Positions 48,129-56,991 are shown, counted from the first letter of the stretch. The stretch: DNA of 64,000 nt from Vibrio coralliilyticus (GCF_024449095.1 NZ_CP024627.1:1736001-1800000); one strand, 5' to 3'. A program made the numbers and translations. The notes: generated by a model not told the origin, from the sequence alone.

Positions 48129-49058
48129 TCAGCCCAACAATTCATCTAGGCGTATTCGAATTGTTTTTTGCATCTCTTCAAGCCAAGTGTAACGTTTTGT
48201 GTAAAGGCGTCGCTTGGCTTTTTTCAATGAGCTTGGATCTTTACGAGCAGGACAAAGAGGTATTTGATACAAATATTTTGATACCTCTACACCACCATAT
48301 TCTGCCCACAATTCAGAATAGTTATACGTGATGCTTGAGCGCTTAGAGCCCGTATACCTTAGTGCTTGGTAGACATGGCCTTTGTTGGTAATACCATAAA
48401 CCGATTCAACACCCCACTCACGTGCAAGTATCAGAAGTACCTCTAGCATAAGCGCTTTGGGGCGAAGCCCGTGCATTCCGCGCGTCAGGCTTTTAATAAT
48501 TTCACCACGACCAGTGATATGATCGCCTGGGCCTTGCAAGGCTCCAATGTGGATTTCGCGTTTTGGTGACGAAGAGATATTGAAGGCTAAAGTAAATAAA
48601 TCCTGTTTATTTTCATCGACCAACTTCAAAGCCAAAGACCCTTCCCTTTCTGGACCCGCACACAGTATAAGACTGCAATCCTGAACACCCAACAACAACC
48701 ACCCTGCTTCAGAGTAAAAATCGAGGAATGCGCGTCCGTACATTTGGTGTAGCGTCTGAAAATGCTCATATATTTTTATGGCACGTTGCTTAGGGCGCCA
48801 CTGTAGACAAACAAATGGCTTTAGAGGCTTTTCAAACATCCTTGGATTTGTCTCTGTAATTGGACGAAAGTCAGGGTGTTCAAATAACCGCTGCATTTGT
48901 TTAAGCGCATTGGGTTTTAACATTGACCACAAACAGAAACGAACGTTATATCGGACTTTCTTTAAACCATGGATTTCAGGATAAACCCTCTGTGCGACAA
49001 GCGGCAGAGATCGTATAAAAGTAAAATAATCGGACAGCATGGTTTCACTTAAATTCAA
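48129..49058 (-). CDS. VirK/YbjX-family protein (DUF535)
   Basis: 309 aa, full length for DUF535. Motifs are YNVRFCLWSMLKPNALKQM, LQWRPKQRAIKIYEHFQ, IGALQGPGDHITGRGEI and a C-terminal RRLYTKRYTWLEEM. Relatives (VirK, YbjX, SomA) are linked to envelope integrity and antimicrobial-peptide resistance, but the activity is unknown. The second IS4 element begins only about 50 bp upstream and separates it from ompV-carS-carR, which it may have followed as one unit. That could cut it off from its normal promoter. Confidence 0.88.
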   Translation of the reverse strand: MNLSETMLSDYFTFIRSLPLVAQRVYPEIHGLKKVRYNVRFCLWSMLKPNALKQMQRLFEHPDFRPITETNPRMFEKPLKPFVCLQWRPKQRAIKIYEHFQTLHQMYGRAFLDFYSEAGWLLLGVQDCSLILCAGPEREGSLALKLVDENKQDLFTLAFNISSSPKREIHIGALQGPGDHITGRGEIIKSLTRGMHGLRPKALMLEVLLILAREWGVESVYGITNKGHVYQALRYTGSKRSSITYNYSELWAEYGGVEVSKYLYQIPLCPARKDPSSLKKAKRRLYTKRYTWLEEMQKTIRIRLDELLG

Positions 49059-49096
49059 AATGGTGTGGAACTTGAAGAACGAAGGTATGTAAGCCT

Positions 49097-49109
49097 GACT
49101 AATACAGTC
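49097..49109 (+). repeat. Left copy of 13-bp target duplication of second IS4 element
   Basis: GACTAATACAGTC is repeated in the same orientation at 50533-50545. The outer arms AAGCCT (49091-49096) and AGGCTT (50546-50551) pair with each other, so the empty site would be a hairpin of 10 bp with an AATAC loop just after ompV. Confidence 0.78.
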
Positions 49110-49156
49110 TAATGCCGATCGTTTTAGAGACTTGAACGATCCTGAGATCGTATGAT

Positions 49157-49189
49157 AATCCCCACTAACAAAGTTAGTGGGGATTTTTT
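49157..49189 (+). terminator. Terminator-like hairpin abutting the second IS4 transposase start
   Basis: AATCCCCACTAAC and GTTAGTGGGGATT form a perfect 13-bp stem with a 3-nt loop, followed by Ts that run into the ATG at 49190. The GGGG in the 3' arm is the only Shine-Dalgarno-like sequence, so the hairpin can both stop incoming transcription and hide the ribosome site. A smaller stem, ACGATC/GATCGT, lies just upstream (49136-49151). Confidence 0.72.
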
Positions 49190-50512
49190 ATGTTTGCTCA
49201 AGAGCTGCTTTTGGCACATGAGACTATCGAGGATGGTAAAAACTATGAGTCTGTAGTTAATGCCATTCAGCTTGAATGGATAGAACAAGCTTTGCTTGAT
49301 ACGTCTAAAGCAAGCATTAGAAGGCGACGCTTACCAGCGCAACAAGCCGTCTGGCTCGTCATTTGGATGGGATTGCAACGGAATAAATCAATCAAAGAAG
49401 TATGCAGTTCTCTTGACCTAGCTCTCCAACCTAAGCCTCAGGATTCTTGGTCTCGTGTTGCACCTAGCGTACTTACTGACTCTAGGCGACGTTTGGACGA
49501 AGCTCCTCTCGCTGCTTTGTTTAAAACCTCTATGGCGGCATGGGAGAGCGACGCGCTAGTAAAGGATAAGGCGCTAGGGCTAAACATTATGGCCGTGGAT
49601 GGTACCACTTTTCGTTGCCAAGATTCAGAAGACAATGCGCAAGCGTTTGGATTCATTTCTCAAAAACATAAACCTTATCCTCAACTGCGCTTGGTCGGTC
49701 TGATGGCTACCGAGACACGTTTTATGGTAGGGGCTGCATTCGATGCTTGTCAGGTCGGTGAGACAACACTGGCACGCCGATTATTAGGAGACGTGCCAGC
49801 AAACTCACTCACATTGTTTGATCGTTGCTACTTTTCTGCCGACCTATTGATATCGTGGAATGCTGCTGCCTCCAATAGCCACTGGCTAACCCCTGTGAAA
49901 CGCAAAGTAAGATATGAAGTTTTGGAGCGTTTTGCTGAAAACGACATGCTTATCTCTATGCCTGTTTCACAGCAAGCTCAGCGCAATAACCCTAATTTGC
50001 CGACTCATTGGCAAGCACGCCTCATCCTCTACAAAGACCCAAAAGGTGAAATTGAAGGCTTTATAACTTCACTGGTTGATCCTGAGAAATACTCATTAGA
50101 AGACTTATTGACTGTCTATTGGCAACGCTGGGAAATAGAAGAAGGTTACGGTGAGATAAAACAAACTCAGTTACAAAATGAAGTCACCTTGAGAAGTCGT
50201 TTTGCTGCTGGTGTTAGACAAGAGCTCTGGGGAATATTGCTGGCGTACAATTTGGTGCGCTTAGAGATGGTTCATATTGCTAAAGACGCTGAGGTAAGGC
50301 CAACTAGAGTGAGCTTTACAGCGGCAATAAATTTGATAGATACCCAGCTACGTTGGCTAGCGCTTAGCCCTGACGGAACTCTACCGAGCAAACTCAAGCA
50401 AATGAGGGAGAACATAAGTCACTTCATTTTACCGGATAAAAGGAAGGACCGAACGTATCCACGTTCAGTCCTTTTTGTCCCACCCAAATACCCATTTAGG
50501 TATAAGCGTTAA
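49190..50512 (+). CDS. IS4-family transposase, intact
   Basis: 440 aa. It shares the layout of the other IS4 transposase: SIRRRRLPAQQAVWLVIWMG, a first Asp in IMAVDGTTFRCQD, a second in LTLFDRCYFSADLL, and the Y-(2)-R-(3)-E-(6)-K signature in TVYWQRWEIEEGYGEIKQTQ. Identity to the other copy is only moderate by eye, so these are two different elements, not recent duplicates. Full length with no disruption. Confidence 0.93.
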   Translation: MFAQELLLAHETIEDGKNYESVVNAIQLEWIEQALLDTSKASIRRRRLPAQQAVWLVIWMGLQRNKSIKEVCSSLDLALQPKPQDSWSRVAPSVLTDSRRRLDEAPLAALFKTSMAAWESDALVKDKALGLNIMAVDGTTFRCQDSEDNAQAFGFISQKHKPYPQLRLVGLMATETRFMVGAAFDACQVGETTLARRLLGDVPANSLTLFDRCYFSADLLISWNAAASNSHWLTPVKRKVRYEVLERFAENDMLISMPVSQQAQRNNPNLPTHWQARLILYKDPKGEIEGFITSLVDPEKYSLEDLLTVYWQRWEIEEGYGEIKQTQLQNEVTLRSRFAAGVRQELWGILLAYNLVRLEMVHIAKDAEVRPTRVSFTAAINLIDTQLRWLALSPDGTLPSKLKQMRENISHFILPDKRKDRTYPRSVLFVPPKYPFRYKR

Positions 50513-50532
50513 TGCTTATCCGAACGGCATTA

Positions 50533-50545
50533 GACTAATACAGTC
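50533..50545 (+). repeat. Right copy of 13-bp target duplication
   Basis: Second GACTAATACAGTC, followed by the arm AGGCTT. It lies 22 bp beyond the ompV stop, which places the original hairpin where an ompV terminator would be expected. Confidence 0.78.
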
Positions 50546-50567
50546 AGGCTTCGAGCGGAACTTTTGA

Positions 50568-51347
50568 TTAGAAGTGATAAGCGACGGTTGCACCCACCAT
50601 CCATTGATTAGCACTATCAACAATCGGAGAGTCTGAGATATTGTCACCTAGGCGAGTGTAAGCTGTCGTTTGGGTAACTTCCCAACTGTCATTAATTGGC
50701 ATGATCAGTTTATAACCTAGGTTATAAGAGACATCGCCACTTCCTTTATACGCCTTACGTGTTTGAGTCGCTTCTTTATCTTTAACACCAAAATAGTAAT
50801 CGACGTAGTCTTTGCTCTGATAAGTTAAGCCCGCAAATGGAACAAGGTCCATGCGTCCTACACTCATAGGTAAGAAGTAAGTGACACCTGCAAGGTAACC
50901 ATCATAAGTATCCGTCACGTCATGCTGAGCGTAAGTAGAGATGGTACCTTGAGATAAGTGGAAATCAGCATTAATACCCAAATCCAAACTCGCTTTGCGC
51001 TTATCCATCCCCTTTAGGAAGTCAGAGGTGTCATGGTCATACATCAAGCCAGAAGTACCCAAGTAACCACTCATATTGAACATGTCACCGGTATTCCCAA
51101 GGAATCGGTAGTTGACCCCTTGCAGGCTCGCATTGAAGTCTTCACCTTGGTAACCAAAGTTACCAAGAAGCGTCGCATTATGTTTTTGGTCCTTGTAAAG
51201 GTCACTAACGCCAGCAACACCTAACTCAGCAATCCAACTATTTTCCTTGGTATAGATATTACCGTTGCGAATGTAAGTATCGCCTGCTGCATGTGCCGCA
51301 GTCGCAGCAACAAGCGTAGAGATTAGAATGGTCAATTTTTTCATCAT
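50568..51347 (-). CDS. ompV: MipA/OmpV-family outer-membrane protein
   Basis: 259 aa. It has a signal peptide (MMKKLTILISTLVAATAAHA), then a beta-barrel of the MipA/OmpV family ending in the aromatic terminus VGATVAYHF. Vibrio cholerae has ompV next to the carR/carS two-component genes, and the same order is seen here, 79 bp downstream of the sensor gene. The role is structural or osmotic/peptidoglycan-linked; the substrate is unknown. Confidence 0.92.
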   Translation of the reverse strand: MMKKLTILISTLVAATAAHAAGDTYIRNGNIYTKENSWIAELGVAGVSDLYKDQKHNATLLGNFGYQGEDFNASLQGVNYRFLGNTGDMFNMSGYLGTSGLMYDHDTSDFLKGMDKRKASLDLGINADFHLSQGTISTYAQHDVTDTYDGYLAGVTYFLPMSVGRMDLVPFAGLTYQSKDYVDYYFGVKDKEATQTRKAYKGSGDVSYNLGYKLIMPINDSWEVTQTTAYTRLGDNISDSPIVDSANQWMVGATVAYHF

Positions 51348-51426
51348 TTTGTCCTTGTGTTAACTTGTTATGAACACTGTACAAAACAATTCAAACTGAC
51401 AATATATTGACTTTGTCACTCGTTTG

Positions 51427-52734
51427 TCATCGTTTGTCAGATTCCTCTGACAAACGAGGTAAACGTAATACAAACTTGGCTCCACCTAACATACTAGCCC
51501 CCACTTCTGCGTGTCCACCATGGCGTTCAGTGATCAATTTTACGATCGCTAACCCCAAGCCAAACCCTGTATTGGTCTTATTTCGAGAAGGGTCCGCACT
51601 ATAAAATGGATCAAAGATGAAATTCCAATGATCAGTAGGAATACCTGGACCGTCATCTTCGACAATGATCAAAACGGCATCGTTCTCTAACATGGCGGAA
51701 AGGCGTATCTTCTGTTCGGCATAGCGCAGCGCATTAGACAACAGGTTATTAATAGCACGCTTAAGCAACGCACTATCGCCTTCAATGAATAAGCTGTGCT
51801 CAACTTCTACTTTAACCATCTCAGCTTTTACATCGGGCAGTTTATTGGTCAGCGCATGCATAAATTGGTTGAGATCAATTGCTTCAATGTTAAGCACTGA
51901 GTCCGGACGCTCAACTTTAGCGAAGTAGAGAAGCTCATCGACCATTTGTTCCATCTCTTCCGTATCTTCAATGATGCTGGCGATTTTATCGTGCTGCTCC
52001 TTAGTTAAGCTCTCGTCCTGGAGCATTTCTGCCTGCCATTGAATACGGAAAACGGGGGTTCTTAAATCGTGGGCGACGGAGTTGGTAAGTGAGCGGTTAC
52101 TGGTAATAAGATCGGAAATCTTATCGGCCATATAGTTGAAACTATCATTGAGAGAGCCTACACGATGTCTACTGCCCGTTGGCGCTCTTGAGTTAAAGTC
52201 CCCTTGTGCGAACTTCATCGTCGCCTCCTCAAGAGTACGGACTCGCCGGCTTAGGAACCAGATCAATCCAGAGGTGTAGATAAAAAAGCCGCCTAAAATA
52301 AACCCCCAGAGAATGTCATCGTCAAATTCAATGGCTTTACGAAGATCGGACTCCACATCAGGTTGAACTCTATAAATAACATCAGGAGACGACAGCATGA
52401 ACCAAAAGTCACGCTCACCATCGTAGAAAGTGAATGGGTGAATACGATCATTGTCAAAGTAGTTTTTTACTTCGTCAGGCACATCAGAGCTAGGGAAAAC
52501 AGTCAAAGTTTTTGCGGTATTATCGATGAATTCTTTCAAAACGGCCAAGGCATTCTCCTTGCCCTGATGGTCTGAAATCGTCATCAACACCTCTCTAAAT
52601 GCAGCTCCTTCTAGGTCTTCTAAAACAAAGTCATAATCTGTGTTCAATTGATAGATGATGATTTCATACGCAAACAAACTTAGGGTGAACAGCACCAATA
52701 ATCCGAAAAATGTCTCAATGTAAATTCGGCGCAT
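51427..52734 (-). CDS. carS: Sensor histidine kinase, CarS-like
   Basis: 435 aa: membrane segment 1 (about 8-28), a periplasmic sensor region of about 125 residues, membrane segment 2 (about 145-165), HAMP, an H-box with the phospho-His in SVAHDLRTPVFRIQ, N-box INNLLSNALRYAEQ, G1 EDDGPGIP and G2 GFGLGLAIVKLI. It lies 18 bp after the response-regulator gene. In V. cholerae the homologous pair (CarRS, also VprAB) controls lipid A glycine modification and biofilm; those target genes are not in the window. Confidence 0.9.
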   Translation of the reverse strand: MRRIYIETFFGLLVLFTLSLFAYEIIIYQLNTDYDFVLEDLEGAAFREVLMTISDHQGKENALAVLKEFIDNTAKTLTVFPSSDVPDEVKNYFDNDRIHPFTFYDGERDFWFMLSSPDVIYRVQPDVESDLRKAIEFDDDILWGFILGGFFIYTSGLIWFLSRRVRTLEEATMKFAQGDFNSRAPTGSRHRVGSLNDSFNYMADKISDLITSNRSLTNSVAHDLRTPVFRIQWQAEMLQDESLTKEQHDKIASIIEDTEEMEQMVDELLYFAKVERPDSVLNIEAIDLNQFMHALTNKLPDVKAEMVKVEVEHSLFIEGDSALLKRAINNLLSNALRYAEQKIRLSAMLENDAVLIIVEDDGPGIPTDHWNFIFDPFYSADPSRNKTNTGFGLGLAIVKLITERHGGHAEVGASMLGGAKFVLRLPRLSEESDKR

Positions 52735-52752
52735 ACACCCTTACCCTCAAAT

Positions 52753-53472
52753 TTATGACCAGCTATCTGGTACGAACAAGTAACCTTTGCCTCTAACAGT
52801 GATGATGCGTTTCGGTGTGGCAGAGTTATCACCGAGTTTTTTTCTTAAACTCACCACTTTGTTGTCAACCGTACGATCTAAACCATCATACTCAATACCA
52901 CGTAATCTCTGAGTCAGGACATCACGTGATAGCACTTCGTCTGGTGAGCTGGCCAATATCCACAACAGATCAAAATCACTGTCAGACATACTGACTTGGC
53001 TGCCTGCTAATGTGCAGATCTTACGCGCATGATTCAGGCTTAACTGACCATAAGTCAAGGTATTCGCCAGTTTTGACTCATTCTCTGTTGTTGATTCTCC
53101 AACAGGGGCTCGTCGCAGTAACATACGCATTCGGGCAAGTAAGACACGTGGCTTGATTGGTTTACTCACAAAGTCATCCGCACCGATTTCAAGCGCCGCA
53201 ACATGGTCAAAATCATCATCACTTGCAGTCAACATTAAGACTTTACCGGAGTATTTCGCTCGAATCTGTCTACAAATTGTCAGGCCGTCCATTCCCGGCA
53301 GCATCAGATCAAGCAATAATAAATCAGGTTGTCGCTCGACAATTGCATCAATAGCGCTACTTCCATCTTCAAAAGTCGTGACATCAAAATCTTGTTTAAC
53401 GAAGTATTCTTCCAACATAGAACGTAGCTTTACATCGTCTTCAACTATAAATAGGGATTGCAAAGAGCTCAT
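52753..53472 (-). CDS. carR: OmpR-family response regulator, CarR-like
   Basis: 239 aa from the ATG at 53472 (a TTG codon precedes it). Receiver domain with acidic pocket (FIVEDDVK), phospho-Asp in DLLLLDLMLPGMDG, and conserved Thr and Lys (MLTASD, VSKPIKP). C-terminal winged helix ends in GKGYLFVPDSW. It is the first gene of the carR-carS-ompV block. Name assigned by similarity of gene order to V. cholerae. Confidence 0.9.
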   Translation of the reverse strand: MSSLQSLFIVEDDVKLRSMLEEYFVKQDFDVTTFEDGSSAIDAIVERQPDLLLLDLMLPGMDGLTICRQIRAKYSGKVLMLTASDDDFDHVAALEIGADDFVSKPIKPRVLLARMRMLLRRAPVGESTTENESKLANTLTYGQLSLNHARKICTLAGSQVSMSDSDFDLLWILASSPDEVLSRDVLTQRLRGIEYDGLDRTVDNKVVSLRKKLGDNSATPKRIITVRGKGYLFVPDSWS

Positions 53473-53770
53473 CAACCATTTACCAGAATTCTGAAATTTG
53501 AGGTGAGATAATATTAGCGCAAGGCTATCAAAGTTGCCTTATCAAAAGTGCGCTTAACAAACTTATTTTGAACACAGTTCAATTATGAGACAGGCCTTGA
53601 TTCATATAGACAGATACAACATAAGCCATACGTTTGAAATTAGGTTAGTGGAAGCTTAAATGAAGGCTAATTTTCCTTCTAAACAGCGCTACTTTGAGTT
53701 TAATTTTAAAGCGCTAATTTTCTAAAAAGCATAAATCATCCTTAATGACTAATATTCATCGCAACAAATC

Positions 53771-53919
53771 GGTAGGGTGAATTGTGCGAAGTAACAGTAA
53801 ATTGCTCACTTACGGCGTCCTGTAGTTTGTTGTTACTTCATTCCCTACAGAGCTAGCTTGGACATTAAGACGTGATTAGCTGTGTGTTTTTTGGGGGCCC
53901 TTCTCGCCCCCGTTTTTTT
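53771..53919 (+). ncRNA. Candidate structured small RNA ending in a strong terminator
   Basis: This lies in the roughly 600-bp gap between carR and the DUF2986 gene and has no convincing ORF. GTAGGG (53772-53777) can pair with CCCTAC (53843-53848), and inside it GAAGTAACA (53788-53796) pairs perfectly with TGTTACTTC (53831-53839), giving a two-part stem. A rho-independent terminator follows at 53893-53919. A TAATAT element at about 53750 could be a -10 box. I do not recognise a known RNA family; GTAGGG at the 5' end recalls Spot 42 but the rest does not match. It could also be a leader with attenuator. Confidence 0.55.
53893..53919 (+). terminator. Strong rho-independent terminator
   Basis: GGGGGC and GCCCCC form a 6-bp all-GC stem with a 7-nt loop, followed by G and seven Ts. 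It ends the candidate RNA upstream and insulates the DUF2986 gene, which starts about 150 bp further on. Confidence 0.85.
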
Positions 53920-54070
53920 GAGCTTTCATTCCCTTTCCCCACCTATTTTAATAACCCCCATGCCAAAACAGATCAGATGAACCAGTGGGGCCACGTATCC
54001 AAATAGGAAAGATGAAGAGTCAAACAAAGTCTGTTACTATGCGCGCCCCTCTGAATACTGGGCGACAGTG

Positions 54071-54268
54071 ATGAACCGTAAGAAGAAAATTAACCAGATC
54101 CTAAAATCGAAACAGAAGAAGCAAAACGCGAAGCTACATAAAAGCAACAAACCTCGCTACATTTCTAAAGCGGAACGAGCGAAGCTTGAAGCAGAAGAAA
54201 AAGAGCAGCAAGCCGCTGCACAAGCGGAAAATGAACAAAGCGCAGACTCAGGTTCGTCTGAGCAATAA
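54071..54268 (+). CDS. DUF2986 small basic protein
   Basis: 65 aa from the ATG at 54071. It has a very basic N-terminus (MNRKKKINQILKSKQKK), the conserved NKPRYISKAERAKLEAE, and an acidic, Gln/Glu/Ser-rich tail. DUF2986 proteins are small and of unknown function, found in Vibrio and Shewanella relatives. Charge suggests nucleic-acid or ribosome contact, which is a guess. Its end overlaps the convergent NYN gene by 21 nt. Confidence 0.85.
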   Translation: MNRKKKINQILKSKQKKQNAKLHKSNKPRYISKAERAKLEAEEKEQQAAAQAENEQSADSGSSEQ

Positions 54269-54730
54269 TTCTTCTTCAATCGGGATGAACTTATCGCACA
54301 CGTCGATTAGTGACTGTGCGCTAAGGCCCGGCACACCAAACACATCCACTTTGGTACCAAACCTTTCCTGGACTCGTTTGACTAACACGTCAAAGTCACC
54401 ATCTCCAGATAACAGAATGACTCGGTCAACCTTGCTGGCAGCTTCGTACACATCCAGAGCAATACCCACATCCCAATCGCCTTTGGCGCTGCCATCTTGT
54501 CGTTGAATAAATGGCTTCAGTTTAACGTTAAAGCCAATACCGCGCAGGATATGATGAAACTGTCTTTGTTTCGGGTCATGTGAAGCAATCGCATACGCAT
54601 GAGCCTCAGTGACGTCTCGACCTTCCGTTGCAACGTACCAAAACTCATTGTAGTCAAAGTTTGCACGGTACTTTTCTCGTGTTGTGTAGTAGATGTTCTG
54701 GACATCAACGAAAATGGCGACTTTTTCCAT
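54248..54730 (-). CDS. NYN-domain (LabA/DUF88) protein, putative RNase
   Basis: 160 aa, entirely NYN domain. Acidic active-site residues of the PIN-like fold are visible: first Asp in VAIFVDVQNIYY, a pair in GDWDVGIALD, and SGDGDFDVLV. NYN proteins are PIN-like metal-dependent ribonucleases. Single gene on the minus strand, convergent with DUF2986 and overlapping its 3' end. RNA target unknown. Confidence 0.9.
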   Translation of the reverse strand: MEKVAIFVDVQNIYYTTREKYRANFDYNEFWYVATEGRDVTEAHAYAIASHDPKQRQFHHILRGIGFNVKLKPFIQRQDGSAKGDWDVGIALDVYEAASKVDRVILLSGDGDFDVLVKRVQERFGTKVDVFGVPGLSAQSLIDVCDKFIPIEEELLLRRT

Positions 54731-54827
54731 CAGGAATCCTGTTTAATCAATAACGCAGGCATAGTAACAGTTATTGAACTCAAGCTGTTGGTTTTCTATG
54801 GATTCTGATGCGAAAGGCAAAGACTCT

Positions 54828-55586
54828 TTAATTAAACCATTTCAGCTTATCGTGCAGCGAGGTCACGCTACCAACAACAATAAGTGCAGGGCTGACTGCT
54901 CCCTCTGCCAGCTTGGGTAAGTCTTTTAGTGGCCCAGTGAATACACACTGTTCGCTGCGTGTTCCGTTTTCAATAATGGCGCAAGATATCTGTTCATCCA
55001 GACCATTTTCGATAAGCTTGGTGGTAATTCGCTGGCTCTGCTTTAGACCCATATAAAATACCAGTGTGTTGTTAGATTGGGCCAGTGATTGCCATTCAAT
55101 TTCTCGACCATCTTTTTGCACATGCCCCGTAATAAACTGAACGCTCTGAGCGTGGTCACGGTGTGTCAACGGAATGCCAGCGTAAGCAGTCGCGCCAGCT
55201 GCCGCTGTTATTCCCGGTACCACTTCAAAGTGAATTCCATGGATAGCCAACTCTTCCAGCTCTTCACCACCACGACCAAAAATAAATGAGTCCCCACCCT
55301 TGAGCCGAACAACACGTTTTCCTGCCAGTGCTTTTTCCACCAAAATCTGGTTGATTTGATCCTGAGGCACGCAATGAAAATCCAGCTTCTTGCCGACATA
55401 AACCATCTCAGCTTGAGGATTGGCTAACGCCAATATTTCTTTAGAGACAAGGCGATCATAAACAATCACTTCTGCTTGCTGTATTACTCGATAGCCTTTC
55501 ACGGTCAGTAAATCTGGGTCTCCAGGGCCTGCGCCCACAAGAGAAACAAAACCGCATTTTGGAGAAGAATTGGGATGAGTAGTCAT
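54828..55586 (-). CDS. cobA: Uroporphyrinogen-III C-methyltransferase (siroheme synthesis)
   Basis: 252 aa. SAM-dependent methyltransferase that makes precorrin-2 from uroporphyrinogen III, the first step to siroheme. Motifs: [44 protein letters not shown] and [10 protein letters not shown]. It is the last gene of the nirB-nirD-nirC-cobA run, and NirB needs siroheme, so the grouping makes sense. It has only the methyltransferase, without the CysG oxidase/ferrochelatase part. Confidence 0.94.
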   Translation of the reverse strand: MTTHPNSSPKCGFVSLVGAGPGDPDLLTVKGYRVIQQAEVIVYDRLVSKEILALANPQAEMVYVGKKLDFHCVPQDQINQILVEKALAGKRVVRLKGGDSFIFGRGGEELEELAIHGIHFEVVPGITAAAGATAYAGIPLTHRDHAQSVQFITGHVQKDGREIEWQSLAQSNNTLVFYMGLKQSQRITTKLIENGLDEQISCAIIENGTRSEQCVFTGPLKDLPKLAEGAVSPALIVVGSVTSLHDKLKWFN

Positions 55587-55700
55587 AGCTGGGCCTGTTG
55601 ATTCAAATTTGGATATAAGAAGTAGCGCTCAATCATCAATCGCGACTTTTTATTGCCAAACTCACAATAGCCCCACGGTATGTCATGGGGCCATATCAAC

Positions 55701-56549
55701 TTATTTCGCCATTACTGGCTTAGTTTTAACTTCCTGCTCAGAATCAATGGCAGGGACAGTTTTCGCATGAGTCAGGTAAAGAGGAATACAAGTGAACAAC
55801 AAGCCACCGACAATGTTACCCAGAATCGTTGGAATAAGGTTGAAGTTCAGCCAAGTTGCAATACCAAAATCGGCCCCAAGAATCATACCCAGTGGGAACA
55901 AGAACATGTTCACAACAGTATGCTCAAACACCAAGGCAAAGAAGATGAAAATCGGTAACCACATGGCTGCGATCTTGCCAGCCACACTGCGAGCCGTCAT
56001 ATTACCAATCACACCAAGGCAAACCATCAGGTTACAGAAAATGCCACGCACAAAACAGGTAATCCATCCGTCCATTCCCATATTTTCAAAGCCAACGGTA
56101 CGTGCTGTTGATACCGCGATAAATTTCTTAACTACTGCATTCGGGTCCAACGTGAAGTTGCCTGTTAGAGAGATAGCAACCAGATAAGCGACAATCAGAG
56201 AGCCGATCAAATTACCTAGGCCAACCCAGCCCCAACAACGGAAAACGCGGTGCCAAGTGATACCTGGTCGGCTGTCAAACTTGGCAAGAGGTGCGAGGCC
56301 AAAAACACCAGTGACCAAATCGTAGCCCATCAGGCTGAGAATACAGAAGCCAACTGGAAACACTAGCGCACCGACAATACCAATACCTGTCTGTACAATA
56401 GTTGTGATGGCAACCACAACGGCCAAAGATAAGATGATACCCGCCATTGTGCCGCGTAAAACCAAATCACGTGTACTGGTTTTAGTTTTCGCTTCGCCAA
56501 CATCGATCATCGTTTGTACGAATTCGGCAGGTTTTAATGCAGAAGACAT
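55701..56549 (-). CDS. nirC: Formate/nitrite transporter family channel (NirC-like)
   Basis: 282 aa from the ATG at 56549, which has AAGGA 8 nt upstream; the frame is open 28 codons further without family similarity. Six membrane segments of the FNT pentameric channel family, with GNLIGSLIVAYLVA and GIFCNLMVCLGV. Position between nirBD and cobA suggests nitrite import into the cytoplasm. A short inverted repeat (GCCCCA/TGGGGC at 55670-55691) lies just after its stop and may partly attenuate cobA expression. Confidence 0.9.
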   Translation of the reverse strand: MSSALKPAEFVQTMIDVGEAKTKTSTRDLVLRGTMAGIILSLAVVVAITTIVQTGIGIVGALVFPVGFCILSLMGYDLVTGVFGLAPLAKFDSRPGITWHRVFRCWGWVGLGNLIGSLIVAYLVAISLTGNFTLDPNAVVKKFIAVSTARTVGFENMGMDGWITCFVRGIFCNLMVCLGVIGNMTARSVAGKIAAMWLPIFIFFALVFEHTVVNMFLFPLGMILGADFGIATWLNFNLIPTILGNIVGGLLFTCIPLYLTHAKTVPAIDSEQEVKTKPVMAK

Positions 56550-56667
56550 AGCTGCGTCCTTATTAAAATTGAAAGTTAAAATTGAATAGTGAAAGGTTCG
56601 TTGCTTTACCTGTTCCCAAAAGGAAAGCAACAAACCTTTAAGCTATTAAATCTCGCTTAATGCCTTA

Positions 56668-56991
56668 CTAAGCCGACACTTCAACCTGCCCTTTAACAAC
56701 ACGTGTTTTGTATGCTTTAACACTGAACTGTTCATCTTCCATGCATAACCCTGTCGATAGATTGAAGCGCTGCTTTTTCAGTGGGCTAGCGACCCACAAC
56801 TCTTGGTTGTGCTCGACGATCAATCCACGGGAAAGCACATTCGACTGATAGAACGGATCGGTGTTGCTAATTGCCATCACTTCTTCAGCATGGGAAGGGC
56901 GAAAAATGGCAATCTGCTCCCCAGAAACCAACGCACACACGCCAGTGCCCGGGATGATATCTTCAATACTGCATACTTTTGTAAATGCCAT
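56668..56991 (-). CDS. nirD: Nitrite reductase (NADH) small subunit
   Basis: 107 aa Rieske-like NirD. Start KVCSIEDIIPGTGVCALVSG and WVASPLKKQRFNLSTGLCME are typical. As in other NirD proteins, the Rieske cluster ligands are not all present. It acts with NirB in cytoplasmic reduction of nitrite to ammonium. It lies 13 bp after nirB. Confidence 0.95.
   Translation of the reverse strand: MAFTKVCSIEDIIPGTGVCALVSGEQIAIFRPSHAEEVMAISNTDPFYQSNVLSRGLIVEHNQELWVASPLKKQRFNLSTGLCMEDEQFSVKAYKTRVVKGQVEVSA

Larger units (their letters stand above)
49110..50532 (+). mobile_element. Second IS4-family insertion sequence, also inside a hairpin
   Basis: 1423 bp. Ends are TAATGCCGATCG on the left and, reverse-complemented, TAATGCCGTTCG on the right. 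It is flanked by a 13-bp direct repeat GACTAATACAGTC. It carries one intact transposase gene on the plus strand. It is related to, but clearly diverged from, the IS4 element at 14741-16170. It lies between ompV and the DUF535 gene. Confidence 0.86.

Noticed and set aside
49091..50551. AAGCCTGACT-type outer inverted repeat as the ends of the second IS4 element
   Set aside because: Same reasoning: GACTAATACAGTC is a direct 13-bp duplication, and the element ends are TAATGCCG inside it.
53771..53919. Spot 42 RNA
   Set aside because: Only the first few bases (GTAGGG) agree; the remaining sequence and the gene neighbourhood do not match.
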